Shown here in pieces: positions 16,542-29,100 of a stretch of DNA of 64,000 nt. Made by a program: the position numbers and the translations under genes. The stretch's first letter is position 1; each line of letters starts with the position of its first letter. Location: positions 22,576 to 86,575 of the forward strand of contig NZ_LRUN01000003.1 of the NCBI RefSeq assembly GCF_001679645.1. The letters are read 5' to 3'. The notes beneath the pieces are model-generated. The model was given only the letters and a program-made list of their open reading frames with translations, was not told the DNA's origin and searched no databases. The stretch comes from Pseudomonas bananamidigenes. GTDB taxonomy: Bacteria > Pseudomonadota > Gammaproteobacteria > Pseudomonadales > Pseudomonadaceae.

Positions 16542-19001
16542 ATGCCCGCACCGCACGGACTCCACCCGCTCGCCAAGGCTCTGCTGATCCGCCGCTCCTT
16601 GCGCACTACCCTTCCCGCTTTTTGCGCCCTGGCGTTGACCCTGCCGGTGATCGGTCAGGTGCAGGCCGCAGCGGTGGCGATCAATATTCCTGCACAGTCG
16701 CTGGGGAGCGCACTGCAGGAATTCGGTCGCCAGACCAATCTGCAAGTGCTCTACAGCCCGGACGACGTCAGCGGCCTGCGCAGCACCGCCGTCAGTGGCA
16801 GCCTGGAGCCGACCGCCGCCATCGCGCAATTGCTGCAGGGCACCGACATCGCCTACAGCGTGCAGGGCAACAATGTATCGTTGCGCGCCCGCAGCAACGG
16901 CGCGGCCCTTGACCTGGCACCGACCAGCATCACCGCCGCCGGCGAATCGGCCTGGGGTCCGGTGGACGGGATCGTCGCCAAACGCAGCGCCACCGGTTCC
17001 AAGACCGATACCGCGCTGAAGGAAATCCCGCAGACCATCAACGTCGTCACCCAGGACGAAATCAAGATGCGCGGCTCGCAATCTGTCACCGAAGCCCTGC
17101 GCTACACCGCCGGCATGACCGGCGGCGGCTTCTCCGACCGGGTGAAGATCTTCGATGAGCCGACGTCTCGCGGCTTCTCGCCAACCCCGCTGTACCTCGA
17201 CGGCCTGCACCTGCCCTACGGCGGTGGCAGCACCGGTGGTTCGCTGCAGATCGATCCGTACAGCCTGGAGCGCATCGAAGTGCTCAAGGGACCGGCGTCG
17301 GTGCTGTATGGCCAGAACCAGCCGGGCGGTATCGTCAACATGGTCAGCAAGCGTCCGACCGCCACACCGCTGCATGAAGTGATCGTCGGTGGCGGCAGCT
17401 ACGACCGCAAATACGGCGCCTTCGACCTCGGCGGCCCGCTCGACGACCAGGGCGAACTGCTTTATCGCCTGACCGGTGTGGTCAACGACAGCAACTCGCA
17501 GATCGACTACGCCGACCAGAAACGCATGATGCTCGCGCCCAGCCTGACCTGGCTGCCGAACGACCGCACCAGCATCACCCTGTACGGCCAGTACCAGAAA
17601 GACCACGACACCCCGGAAGCCCAGGGCCTGCCGGCCAACGGCACCGTGTACCGCAGCGCCAACGGTCGCATCAGCCGCAGCCTGTTCCTCGGCGAGCCGA
17701 ACGTGAACAAGTACGACCGCGAACAGTTCGTGCTCGGCTACGAGATCTCCCACGAACTCAACGACGTCTGGACCCTCAAGCAGAACGCCCGTTACGCGCA
17801 GCTCAACGACCGTTACATCGCGCCGCTGCACGGCTATTCCTTCGAACCGAATCCGGTCACCGGTGCCGATGACGAAAGCCGTCAGACCCGCTTTGGCGTG
17901 GACTGGGCCCAGGACAACAAGGTCTTCGGTGTCGATAACATCGCCCAGGCCAAATTCAAGACCGGCGAGCTGGATCACACCCTGCTGCTGGGCGTGGACT
18001 ACTACCACTTCAACTCCAAGTTCCTCGGTCGCTATGACCGGACCGGACCGGCCATCGACCTGTACAAACCGGTCTACGGCAGCGAGTTCAACTTCCGCCA
18101 GCCTTACCGTTGGGACAACACGATCAAGCAGACCGGCCTGTACACCCAGGATCAGATGCGCTGGAACCAGTGGTTCCTGACCGTCGGCGGTCGCTACGAC
18201 TTCGCCGAGACCATCAACAAGGAACCGCTGGGCGGCAACCGTTCGAACATCAAGGACGAGAAGTTCACCGGACGCGCAGGCTTTGGCTACGAGTTCGAAA
18301 ACGGTCTGACACCGTACGTCAGCTACGCCGAATCGTTCCTGCCACAGACCGGCGCCGACATGAACGGCCGTCCGTTCGAACCGACCGAGGGCAAGCAGTA
18401 CGAAGTCGGTATCAAGTACGAGCCAAGCTTCGTCGACGGCTTCATCCAGCTGTCGGCTTACCAGATCGATCAGAACAACATGCTGACCAACGATCTGCAG
18501 AACCCGGGCTTCAGCAGCCAGAGCGGTTCGGTGCGCTCGCGCGGCGTGGAACTGGAAGGCAAGGTCAACGTCACCCAGAACCTGCGTGTGCTGGCTTCGG
18601 TGTCGCGCAACCAGATCAAATGGCGCAGCGTCAACGACGGTCGCGAAGGCCGCACCCTGGCCATGAGCCCGCCGCTGACCGCCTCGGCGTGGGTCAACTA
18701 CGACTTCGACGTCTCCACCCCGCTGGCCGGTCTGGGCATGGGCCTGGGTACCCGCTACGTGCGCAGCAGCTACGGCTCGGACTACGAGGAGGATTCCTTC
18801 CAGATCCCGTCCTATACCGTATATGACGCCATGGTCTCCTACGACCTGGAGAAATCGCCGCTGCACGTCAAAGGCGTGAAAGTGAAGATGAACCTGGAAA
18901 ACCTCGCCGACAAAAAGTACGTCGCCAGCTGCAACAGCACCCTGGACTGCTACTACGGCGAAGGCCGCACCATGACCGCCGACGTGACCTACAACTGGTA
19001 A
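16542..19001 (+). CDS. fpvA: FpvA, TonB-dependent ferripyoverdine receptor
   Basis: Outer-membrane receptor for the cognate ferripyoverdine, also the signal source for the FpvI pathway. 819 residues: signal peptide (about 1-43, ending VQAAA), STN signalling domain (about 44-125; INIPAQSLGSALQEFGRQTN), plug (about 150-260; KEIPQTINVVTQDEI and the VLKGPASVLYGQNQPGG segment), then a 22-strand barrel ending in an aromatic residue (TYNW). A Cys pair near the C-terminus (SCNSTLDCYYGEG) is typical of siderophore receptors. The STN domain marks it as a transducer rather than a plain receptor. A strong terminator follows the stop. Confidence 0.95.
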   Translation: MPAPHGLHPLAKALLIRRSLRTTLPAFCALALTLPVIGQVQAAAVAINIPAQSLGSALQEFGRQTNLQVLYSPDDVSGLRSTAVSGSLEPTAAIAQLLQGTDIAYSVQGNNVSLRARSNGAALDLAPTSITAAGESAWGPVDGIVAKRSATGSKTDTALKEIPQTINVVTQDEIKMRGSQSVTEALRYTAGMTGGGFSDRVKIFDEPTSRGFSPTPLYLDGLHLPYGGGSTGGSLQIDPYSLERIEVLKGPASVLYGQNQPGGIVNMVSKRPTATPLHEVIVGGGSYDRKYGAFDLGGPLDDQGELLYRLTGVVNDSNSQIDYADQKRMMLAPSLTWLPNDRTSITLYGQYQKDHDTPEAQGLPANGTVYRSANGRISRSLFLGEPNVNKYDREQFVLGYEISHELNDVWTLKQNARYAQLNDRYIAPLHGYSFEPNPVTGADDESRQTRFGVDWAQDNKVFGVDNIAQAKFKTGELDHTLLLGVDYYHFNSKFLGRYDRTGPAIDLYKPVYGSEFNFRQPYRWDNTIKQTGLYTQDQMRWNQWFLTVGGRYDFAETINKEPLGGNRSNIKDEKFTGRAGFGYEFENGLTPYVSYAESFLPQTGADMNGRPFEPTEGKQYEVGIKYEPSFVDGFIQLSAYQIDQNNMLTNDLQNPGFSSQSGSVRSRGVELEGKVNVTQNLRVLASVSRNQIKWRSVNDGREGRTLAMSPPLTASAWVNYDFDVSTPLAGLGMGLGTRYVRSSYGSDYEEDSFQIPSYTVYDAMVSYDLEKSPLHVKGVKVKMNLENLADKKYVASCNSTLDCYYGEGRTMTADVTYNW

Positions 19002-19013
19002 CACGCTCGGCGC

Positions 19014-19052
19014 CAGACAAAACGCCGGCGTCTGCCGGCGTTTTGCTGTCTG
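19014..19052 (+). terminator. Rho-independent terminator of fpvA
   Basis: Inverted repeat CAGACAAAACGCCGGC / GCCGGCGTTTTGCTGTCTG just past the fpvA stop, with a GC-rich core and T-run. Confidence 0.85.
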
Positions 19053-19077
19053 CCCGAATGCAAATCCCGGACAAAAG

Positions 19078-19105
19078 AAAAGGGCCGCAGACAGCGGCCC
19101 TTTTC
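19078..19105. terminator. Bidirectional terminator between fpvA and the hydrolase gene
   Basis: AAAAGGGCCGC and GCGGCCCTTTT around AGACA, with A-run before and T-run after, so it can serve both strands. It closes the minus-strand NRPS-hydrolase operon 20 bases after the hydrolase stop. Confidence 0.85.
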
Positions 19106-19125
19106 AGTCCCTCGAATAACCCGCG

Positions 19126-20085
19126 CTACCCCACCGCAAACACCTGCGCCAACCGCTCGGCAATGTGCTGCTGCGCCTCCTCGGCTTCATCGATGATCGC
19201 GCCCATGCGCAGGAAGTCATGGGTCATGCCTTCGTACACCTTCAACTCGACTCCGACACCCGCCGCCTGCAAATGCCGGGCGTACGCCACGCCTTCGTCG
19301 TGCAGCGGATCGCACTCGGCCAGCACCAGCAACGCCGGTGCCATATGGGCCGGAACCTCACCCAGCAACGGCGAAAAGCGCGGATCGAGACGGTCGGCCG
19401 CCTCACGCTGATAGTGGTCGTAAAACCAGTTCAGCGAGGCCTTCTCCAGCAGATAGCCCTCGGCATAACGCTCGATGGTGGGCGTGCTGCGACTGGCGTC
19501 GGTGACCGGGTAGATCAGCACCTGCAAACGCGGCTGCACCGGAGCACCCGCCAATTGCGCAGCCAGCACCGTGGCCAGACTGCCACCGACGCTGTCGCCG
19601 GCAATCGCCAGACGGTCAGTGTCCAGCCCCAGGTCCCGAGCACTGGCCACCAGCCAGTTCCAGGCGTCCTGTGCATCGTCCGCCGCGGTGGGAAAACGGA
19701 ACGCCGGCGCCAGTCGATAGGCCACCGAAAGCACCACACAATCGGCCATCGACGCCAGCGCCCGGCACAGCGAATCATGGGAGTCGAGGCTGCCGACCAC
19801 ATAACCGCCGCCGTGGAAATACAACAACGCCGGGCGTCCGGCCCCGGCTTTCAACGGCTGATTACTGTAGATCCGCGCGTCCAGCAGCGAACCGTCGCGC
19901 ACCGGCAATTGCAGCTCATCGACCGCAGCAAGGTCTTCGCCACCGGCGTCCATCAGCAGCGACGACTGATCGAACTGCTCGCGGGCCTGTTCCGGGGTCA
20001 GCTCATGCATGCCCACGCGTTTGCCGCTGGCACGGCCATTGCCGACCAGTTGCAGGAACGCGGCGATATCAGGATTCAACGACAT
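19126..20085 (-). CDS. HSL-family alpha/beta hydrolase (esterase) at the end of the pyoverdine NRPS operon
   Basis: 319 residues with the hormone-sensitive-lipase signature: oxyanion motif YFHGGGYVVGSLDSHD (about residues 88-103), nucleophile GDSVGG (near 160), Asp in LAECDPLHDEG (near 263) and His in GMTHDFLRMG (near 294). No signal peptide, so cytoplasmic. It starts 64 bases after the NRPS stop with a GGAGA ribosome site and ends at a shared terminator, which suggests co-transcription with the synthetases. Known pyoverdine enzymes (PvdQ acylase, the TE domains) are of other families. A role in precursor editing, deacylation or release of stalled chains is only an inference from position. 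Confidence 0.82.
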   Translation of the reverse strand: MSLNPDIAAFLQLVGNGRASGKRVGMHELTPEQAREQFDQSSLLMDAGGEDLAAVDELQLPVRDGSLLDARIYSNQPLKAGAGRPALLYFHGGGYVVGSLDSHDSLCRALASMADCVVLSVAYRLAPAFRFPTAADDAQDAWNWLVASARDLGLDTDRLAIAGDSVGGSLATVLAAQLAGAPVQPRLQVLIYPVTDASRSTPTIERYAEGYLLEKASLNWFYDHYQREAADRLDPRFSPLLGEVPAHMAPALLVLAECDPLHDEGVAYARHLQAAGVGVELKVYEGMTHDFLRMGAIIDEAEEAQQHIAERLAQVFAVG

Positions 20086-20098
20086 TCAATTTCTCCAG

Positions 20099-20127
20099 AC
20101 GACTCGGGCGCCATAGGCGCGAGTCGT
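20099..20127. repeat. Hairpin in the NRPS-hydrolase gap
   Basis: Imperfect inverted repeat ACGACTCGGGCGCC / GGCGCGAGTCGT in the 64-base gap between the last synthetase gene and the hydrolase gene. There is no T-run on the minus strand, so partial attenuation or RNA processing is more likely than full termination. Confidence 0.5.
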
Positions 20128-20149
20128 GTTTGCAATGACAGAGCGGGTT

Positions 20150-23100
20150 TCAGGACATGACTACTGATTCAACGAACTCGCCGAGCATTTCTTCAGCCTC
20201 GGACAGGAAAGTTTCATCCCGCGGGATCTGGAAGTGCCCGCAGTCCAGCCATTCGCCGCCCATGCCCGGCTGTTCGAGTTGCGCGGCCAGTTCCACCGCC
20301 TCCTCTTCGCGGCCGAGAGTCCACCAGCAGATCGGCTGCACCGCCAGCGGCGGGCAGCGGTCGAGCTGCAACGACAACTGCTTGAGCCGGCGCGCCACGC
20401 TGAACACATGGGCCAGTTCGTCGGCCCCCAGCGCCACGTAGGTCGACGCTCCAGTCTCGGTGCCCATCGCGGTGCTGAAGATCGCGCGCAGGTTCTGCAC
20501 GGTTTCTTCACCCTCGATGGTCACGTCCGAGGCGTCCGGCAGCGTGACCCGCAGGAAATCACGCAGATCGGCTCGCCAGTCATCCACCGCACCGGCATTG
20601 ATCGCCGCCGACGCCACGAAGCTGTCCACCAGACCGACAAACTGCACCCGCTGCCCTTCCCGCTCAAGCTGCGCCGCCATCAGCATCGCCAGCGTACCGC
20701 CGAGCGACCAGCCCAGCAGGTGATACGGTCCCTGCGGCTGTTTCTCGCGGATCTGCGCCACGTAATCGCTGGCCATGCGTTCCAGCGACGTATCACTGAA
20801 GGCCGGGTCGAGCAACATCCGCGACTGGATCGCCAACACCTGGCGCTGACCGCTCAAGCGACGGGCCAGCGGCTCATAGTCGAACACCGTGCCGAAACCG
20901 GCATGGATGCAGAACAACGGCGCCTTGCCCTTGACCTCGGCGTTCATCGCCAGCAGTCCGGAGGTTTTCTCGGCGGAGCCCTGAACGCTGGCCACCAGCT
21001 CGCCGATGCTCGGTTTCTGCATCAGGTCGCGCAGTTTCAGGCTCAGGCCCTGAGCCTTGAGCACGCGGCTGCGGGCAACCACCTGCAGGCTGAGAATCGA
21101 ATCGCCGCCCAGCTCGAAGAAGTTGTCGGTGAGGCCGACCCGTTCGATCTTCAGCACCTCCTGCCAGATCTTCGCCAGTGCCTTCTCCAGCTCGGTGCGT
21201 GGCGCCACGTAATCCTGACGCTGTTCGGCGTCCGGGTCCGGCAAGGCCTTGCGGTCGAGTTTGCCGTTCGGCGTCAGCGGCATGCGGTCGAGCAACATCA
21301 GGTGCGCAGGCACCATGTAGTCCGGCAGGCTGGCCTTGAGCTGCTCACGCAGGCGTTCGCACAGACCTGCCGATGCATCGGCACTGGCCAGCACGTAGCC
21401 GAGCAGTTGTTTGCCGCTGACGCCCTCGCGGGCGACCACGGCTGCATCGCGCACGCCCGGTTGTTGCTTGAGGCGCGCCTCGACTTCACCCAGCTCGATG
21501 CGGAAACCACGGATTTTCACCTGATGGTCGATCCGCCCCAGGTAGTCGACCGTACCGTCGGCACGCTGGCGCACCAGGTCGCCGGTGCGGTACAGACGAC
21601 TGCCATCGGCGCTGAACGGGTTGGCCACGAAACGCTCGGCGGTGCCGCCGGAACGGCCCAGATAACCTCGCGCCAGCGCCCCGCCGAGATACAGCTCGCC
21701 GGCGATGCCCACCGGCAAACGGTTCAGATCGCTGTCGAGCACGTAACCGCTGCGCTCGCCGACCACACTGCCGATCGGCGCGTAGGCGGCGCCGCATTCG
21801 TCTTCGGCGCCGGCCTTCCAGATCAGCGGCGTGACCACGGTTTCGGTCGGGCCGTAGCCGTTGATGATGTACTGCGGCTTGAGCGCACGCCGGGCCAGTT
21901 CGAAGCTCGCCACCGGCACCGCGTCGCCACCGAAGCAGTAGATGCGTACCGGCGGTGGATTGCCGTGTTGCTCGGCGTGTTCGGCCAGTTGTTGCAGGTA
22001 CACCGGCGGGAACGCCGCCACGGTCACGCCGTGCTGATGCATGGCGTTGTACGTCTGCTCGGCCGTCCACAGGCTGTCGTCACGGATCAGCAGGCGTGCG
22101 CCATGGGTCAGCGTGGTCAGCCAGCGCTCATGGGCGCCGTCGAAAGCGAACGACATGAAGTGCAACTCGCAATCGGCTTCGCTCATTTCATACCGCTGAC
22201 CGATCGCCTGGCAGTGCATCGCCAGCGGCCCGTGGGCCACGCCGACGCCTTTTGGCAAACCGGTGGAGCCGGAGGTGTAAATCACGTACGCCAGGTTGTC
22301 CGGTTCTACCGAAACCTGTGGCGCCGTATCCAGATGAGCGCTCAGGTCCAGTCGATCCAGCTCCAGCACATGCAGGTTGTCCTGGGTCGGCATCACCTGA
22401 CGCAGGCTCGAATCACTGAGCAGCAACGCGATACCGGAATCGCGCATCAGATAATTCAGGCGCTCGCGAGGATAGGTCGCGTCCAGCGGCACATAGGCAC
22501 CGCCCGCCTTGAGCACCGCCAGCAGCGCGACGATCATGTTTTCGCTGCGCGGCAACGCCACGCCGACCCGCACTTCCGGGCCGACGCCTTCGGCGATCAG
22601 CGCATGGGCCAGACGATTGGCCCGAGCCTCGATCTGGCCGTAACTGAACGTTTGATCATTGAAGACTACCGCGGTTTGCTCGCCGCGTTGCGCAGCCCAC
22701 TGGCCGATGCGCTGATGCACCGCCGACGCTGGCGACTGCACCGCAACCGGTGCCTTGTCCGCCACCTGCGCGGTCGGCAGGCCGATGCGGCCCAGCGGTT
22801 GCGCAGCGTCTTCGGTCAACGCAACCAGCAATCCCTCCATGTTGCTGCGAATGCCTTCGACGGTCGCCCGGTCGAAGTGCTCGCGCAGGAACATGTACTC
22901 GATCACCAGTCCTTCTTCGAGGGTGACCATAAGGTCCATCGGGAAGTTGGTCAGGCCCGCGCTGGCGCTCTCGCCAAACGTCAGCGAGTCGTCGCGCCAC
23001 TCACGCAACGCCTGATCGATCGGATGGTTCTCGAACACGATGATGCTGTCGAACAGCGACTGCCCGGTGCGGCCGGCCCAACGCTGAACGTCGGACAGCG

Positions 23101-26100
23101 GCGTGTATTCGCGCTCGCGCATTTCCAGGTTGAAGTCCTGCAGGTCGCGCAGCCAGTCACCGACCGCCTGTTGCGCCGGCACATCCTTGATCACCGGCAA
23201 GGTGTTGATGAACAGACCGAGGATCGATTCCGACGCCGGCAGGCTCGCCGGGCGCCCGGCCACGGTAGCGCCGAAAGTCACGCTGCGCTGGCCGCTGTAA
23301 CGGCTGAGCAGCATCAGCCACGCGCCCTGCACCAGCGTATTGAGGGTGACCCGCTGGGACTGGGCGAAGGCTTTGAGCTGTTCGGTGCGGGTTTGGCCCA
23401 GACGGCTGTACAGCGCTTCATGCCCGCGACCGTCACCGGTGCGCACCACCGCGTCGGCGAGGTAGGTCGGCTCGTCGAGCAGACGCAAATGTTCACGCCA
23501 GAAATCTTCGCTGGCATTGGCATCCTGCTGTTGCAGCCAGTTGATGTAGCGGCGGTACGGCACGGCTTCGGCCAACGGCTGGCCCGAATACTGGCTCAGC
23601 ACCTCGCCGATCAGCTGCGAACTGCTCCAGCCATCGATCAGGATGTGGTGATAAGTCCAGATCAGTTGATAACTGTCCTCGCCCACTTGCACCAGCGTCA
23701 GGCGTTGCAGCGGCGGACGGTCGAGGTCGAACCCCTTGGCCCGTTCACTGGCGGCCAGCGCCTGCAACGCGGCTTGCGAGTGATCCTGATCACGCCAGTC
23801 GAGCAGGCTCACCGGCAGTTGCGGATCGGCGAGCACGAATTGCAGCGGCTCGGCCATGTCCTGCCAGAGAAAACCGGTGCGCAGAATGTCATGGCGACGG
23901 CTTACCGCTTCCCACGCAGCCTTGAAGCGCGCCGGTTCCAGGCCCTGCACCGGAATGCTCACCTGGTTGATATAGAGGTCGCCGTCCGGCGAATTCAGAC
24001 CGAGGAACAGCATGCCCTGCTGCATCGGCGACAAGCGGTACAGCCCGTCCAGTTGCCCTTCCGGCAATGGCAGTTCGGCAATCTGCGCCTCGCTCAAGCC
24101 GTGCAGCGGCAGGTCGACCAGCGCGGCCACCGGTGCCGGGTTGCCTTCGATGGCCCGGGCACGCACGGCCAGTTGCTGGATGGTCGGTTGCTGGAACAGG
24201 TCTTTCGGGCTCAGTTCGAGGCCCTGCTGACGGGCGCGGCTGACCACCTGAATCGAGATGATCGAGTCGCCGCCCAAGGCGAAGAAACTGTCGTTGGTGC
24301 TGATCCGCTCAAGGCCCAGCACCTCTTTCCAGATCTCCACCAATGCCTGCTCGGTGGGGTTGACCGGCTCGACATGTTGCTGCGAAGCCGAAAACTCCAG
24401 CGCCGGCAGACGCTTGCGGTCGAGCTTGCCGTTGGGGCTCAGCGGCATCCGCGCCAGCCACATCCGGTGCGCCGGCACCATGTAATCCGGCAGGCTCGCG
24501 CCCAGCCAGGTCGACAGGTTCTCGTGCAGTTCATTGCGCACGGTGTCCGGAGCATCGAGCGTCGCCGGATCGCTCGGCACCAGGTACGCCACCAGTTGTT
24601 GGCTGCCCAGCACATCACGGGCAACCACGACCGCTTCACGCACGGCAGCATGCTCCATCAGCCGCGCTTCGATTTCACCGAGCTCGATCCGCAGACCGCG
24701 CAGTTTGACTTGATGGTCGATGCGCCCGACGTACTCGATCACGCCATCGGCGCGGTAACGCGCCAGATCACCGGTGCGATACATGCGCTCGCCGGCCGCG
24801 AACGGACTGGCGACAAATCGCTCGGCACTCAGCCCCGGACGACGGTGATAACCACGGGCCAGGCCGATGCCGCCGAGGTACAGCTCACCGGCCACCCCCA
24901 CCGGCAGCGGATTGAGGCCGCTGTCGAGAATGAAGGTCGACAGGTTGGCAATCGGCTGACCGATCGGCACGCCATCGCGGCCTTCGTCGCGGCAGGTCCA
25001 GTGGGTCACGTCGATGGCCGCTTCGGTCGGGCCGTACAGGTTGAACAGACCGGCCTGCGGCAGTTTGGCGAACACCTGCACCTGCGCATCCACCGGCAGT
25101 GCTTCACCGCTGCAGACGATGCGCTTGAGACCGGTGCAGCTCGCAACGTTGGTGTCCTGCAGGAAGGCCTGCAGCATCGACGGCACGAAGTGCAGCGTGG
25201 TGACACGCTCGGCGTTGATCAGCGCAATCAGCTTCGCCGGATCGCGATGGTCACCCGGTGCCGCGACCACCAGCCGGGCGCCGGTCATCAGCGGCCAGAA
25301 GAATTCCCACACCGACACGTCGAAGCTGAACGGGGTTTTCTGCAGCACGGTGTCGCTGGCGTCCAGACCGTAGGCCTGTTGCATCCACATCAGGCGGTTG
25401 GTCAGGGCGCGATGGGCGTTGCCCGCCCCTTTGGGCATACCGGTGGAGCCGGAGGTGTAGATCACGTAAGCCAGGTTGCCAGCGTCGTATTCAACTTGCG
25501 GGCTATGCGTCGGCAACCCGGCGAAGTCCGCGCCGGACGGTTCCAGACACAGGGTCTGTACGCCGTCGGGAATCGGCAGGCTGGCCAGCAAGTGCGGCTG
25601 AGTCAGCAACTGGTCGATGCCGCTGTCGGCAATCATGTAGCTCAGGCGATCACGCGGGTATTCCGGGTCCAGCGGTACGTAAGCGCCGCCGGCCTTGAGG
25701 ATCGCCAGCAGACCGATGACCATTTCCAGGCTGCGCTCGACCGCAATACCGACCAGCACATCCGGGCCGACCCCACGGGCGATCAAGCCATGGGCCAGCT
25801 GGTTGGCGCGGGCATTGAGCTGCGCGTAGCTCAGGCTCTGGCCGGCAAACACCAGCGCCGGTGCGTCCGGGGTGCGCAGGGCCTGGGCTTCGATCAGGGT
25901 GTGTACGCCCTGCTCCAGCGGATAGTCGACGGCGGTGGCGTTCCACTGCTCGACCGTCAAACGGCGGTCGGCGCTGTCGAGCAGATCCAGCGTACCGAGC
26001 AAGGCCTCGCCCGACTGCACCATCTGCTGCAACAGGTTGTGCAGTTGCGCGCTCAATTGCTCGATCACCGAATCGGTGAAGTGCCCGCGCTGGTAGCTGT

Positions 26101-29100
26101 AGTGCAGCGACAGCTCATCGCTGACGTTCACCGCCAAGGTCAATGGATAGTTGGTCTGCTCGTGGTTGTCGATGCCACCGAAACGCAACTCCTGCGGCGC
26201 GCCCTGCTCCAGGGCCTGAGACACGGGATAGTTTTCGAACACCAGAATGTTGTCGAACAGCGCTTCACCGCTCTGCCCGGCCCAGCGCTGAATATCGAAC
26301 AACGGCGTGTGTTCGTGCTCGCGCAGGCCGATGTTCTGCGCCTGTACACGCTGCAACCACTGGCCGACGCTGTCGTCCGGACGCGGGCTGGCGATCACCG
26401 GCAAGGTGTTGATGAACAGGCCGATCTGCTGCTCGACCCCCTTGAGTTCGGTCGGACGCCCGGCCACGGTGGCGCCGAACGCCACGCTGTCCTGCCCGGT
26501 CAGGCGCTGCAACAGCAGCAGCCATGCGGCCTGAAGCAAGGTGTTGAGGGTGACCTTCTGCTGCCGGGCGAACTCGCCCAGACGCCGGGTCTGATCGGCA
26601 TCGATGAACACGTAGCGCTCACCATGACCTTCACGCGACTCGTCGCTGCGCTGGGCCTGAATCGCCTGGGCCAGACGGGTCGGCTCCTGCAGGTTGGCCA
26701 GTTGCGCGGTCCAGTAGTGTTCGCTGACGCTGGCGTCCTGACGTTGCAACCATTCGATGTAGTCGCGATAACGCCCGGCGGGCGCCGGCAGGGTTTCACC
26801 GGCATAACGCTGGAGGACTTCACCGAGCAACTGTGAGTTGCTCCAGCCGTCCATCAGGATGTGGTGGTTGGTGTAAATCAGGTGACAACGCCGCTCATCC
26901 AGACGCATCACGACCATGCGCAGCAGCGGGCCGTGGCTCAGATCGAAACCTTGCGCCTGCTCGCTCGCGGCCAACTGATCCAGGGCTGCCGGATCGGCAC
27001 TGCGATCACGCCAGTCGAGCACGCTGAACGGCATCTCCAGTTGTTTGTGCACCACCTGCACCGGACGCGCCACCTGGCCTTGCCAGACAAAACTGGTGCG
27101 CAGGATGTCGTGGTTGTCCACCGCCGCTTGCCAGGCCTGCCGGAAGCGCTGCGGGTCGAGGCCTTCGACGTCGAGGCGAACCTGGTTGATGTAATCGCCG
27201 GTCGCCTGCTCATACAGGCTGTGGAACAGCATGCCCTGCTGCATTGCCGACAGCGGATAGATGTCGGCGATCTGCGCGACCGGCAGCGGCAGGCTGTCGA
27301 GTTGCGTCTGGGTCAGGCCGGCCAGCGGGAAGTCCGACGGGGTCAGGCCTTCCACGCCCGGCGTCAGGCAATGGGCGATCAGCGCGGCCAGCTCATCGGC
27401 GTAGTCGCGGGCCAGGGCTTCAATGGTGGCGCGGTCGAAACGTTCTTCACTGAAGGTCCAGCCAACGCTCAGTTCACCGCCATACACCTGACCATTGAGG
27501 GTCAGCCAGTTACCCAGCGGTGCATCCAGGCTCTGCTCCAGGCCGGCATTGTCCGGCGCCGGCGCGAACAGCGCGCCGTCATCGGCTTCGAAACTGCCGT
27601 CGAACTGGCCAAGGTAGTTGAAGGTGATGCGCGGAGTCGGCAACGCCTTCAGGCTGTTTTGCGCGTCGGCATCACCGAGGTGACGCAACGCCCCGAAACC
27701 GATGCCTTTGTTCGGGATCGAGCGCAGCTGTTCCTTGATCTGCTTGATCGACTCCCCCGCGCCCTCGGCCGGGGTCAGGCGCACCGGGAACAGGCTGGTG
27801 AACCAGCCCACGGTACGGGTCAGGTCGACACCGTCGAACAGCTCTTCGCGACCATGGCCTTCCAGTTGAATCAGCGTCGACGCCTGCCCGCTCCAGCGCC
27901 CGATCACCCGGGCCAGCGCCGTCAGCAACAGGTCGTTGACCTGAGTGCGATAGGCCGCCGGGGCTTCTTGCAGCAACTGCCGGGTCAATTCCGCGCCGAG
28001 GCGGGTCTGCACGGTGTGCGCCAGACAGTTTTGCTGGCCGGCATCGCTGCGCTTGCACGGCAGATCGGTGCTGACGTCGCTCAGGCAGGCCTGCCAGTAC
28101 GCCAGTTCTTCCTGCAACGCCGGGCCATTGGCGTAGCGCTGCAAGTGTTCGCTCCAGTCCTTGAAGGCGCTGGTCTTGGCCGGCAGGCTCGGGGCCTGAC
28201 CGCTGAGGGCTTGCTGATAAGCGGTTTGCAAGTCTTCCAGCAGAATCCGCCATGACACGCCGTCCACCGCCAGGTGGTGGATCACCAGCAACAGGCGTTG
28301 GCTGCCATCGGCCAGATTCGCCAGCACCGCCCGCAACAGCGGGCCGTTTTGCAGGTCGAGGCTGCGCTGGGCGCGGTTGCCCAAGGCTTCGAGATCCGCG
28401 ATGTCGGCAATGCTTTCCTGCCAGAGCAGGCTTTGCGGCAACGCATCGACCGACAGGTGTTCGGCCTGCCAGCCGCTGCCCTGCTGACGGAAGCTCAGAC
28501 GCAAGGCATCGTGATGGATGACCAGTGCACGCAACGCCTGCTCGACCTGTTCGGCCGCCAGCGATTGGCGTGGTTTGAGCAGCACCGACTGGTTCCAGTG
28601 GTGGCGCTCGGGAATGTCATCTTCGAAGAACTGCTGCTGGATCGGCAACAGCAACGCCGGCCCGGTGACCGCTTGCTGATCGACGGTCGATGCGCTGCCG
28701 CCGGTCTGCGCGACCAGCGCCAGACGCTGCACGGTCTGGTGCTGGAACAGGTCTTTGGGGTTCAGACGGATGCCGGCCTGACGGGCGCGGCTGACCACCT
28801 GGATCGAGATGATCGAATCGCCGCCCAGCTCGAAGAAGTTGTCGTTCAGGCCGACTTGCGGCAGCTTCAGCACGTCCTGCCAGATCTCGGCCAGGCGCTG
28901 TTCCAGTTCGCTTTGCGGGGCCTGATAGGCCTGCTGCGCCTGGCTGGCGTCCGGGGATGGCAAGGCACTGCGATTGAGTTTGCCGTTGGCGGTCAGCGGC
29001 AATTGTTCGAGCAGCAGCAAGTGCGCCGGGAGCATGTGATCCGGCAGGGTTTCCTTGAGTGCGGCCCGCACGCTGTCACGCCACTGGCCCTGTTCGGCAG

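Noticed and set aside
16512..19004. 830-residue minus-strand frame antisense to fpvA
   Set aside because: Mirror of fpvA codon bias; no motif, no ribosome site.
20234..26836. 2200-residue plus-strand frame antisense to the synthetase
   Set aside because: Repeats with the NRPS module period and has no family features; the same holds for plus frames at 28274-32782, 35662-39258 and 39292-47511.
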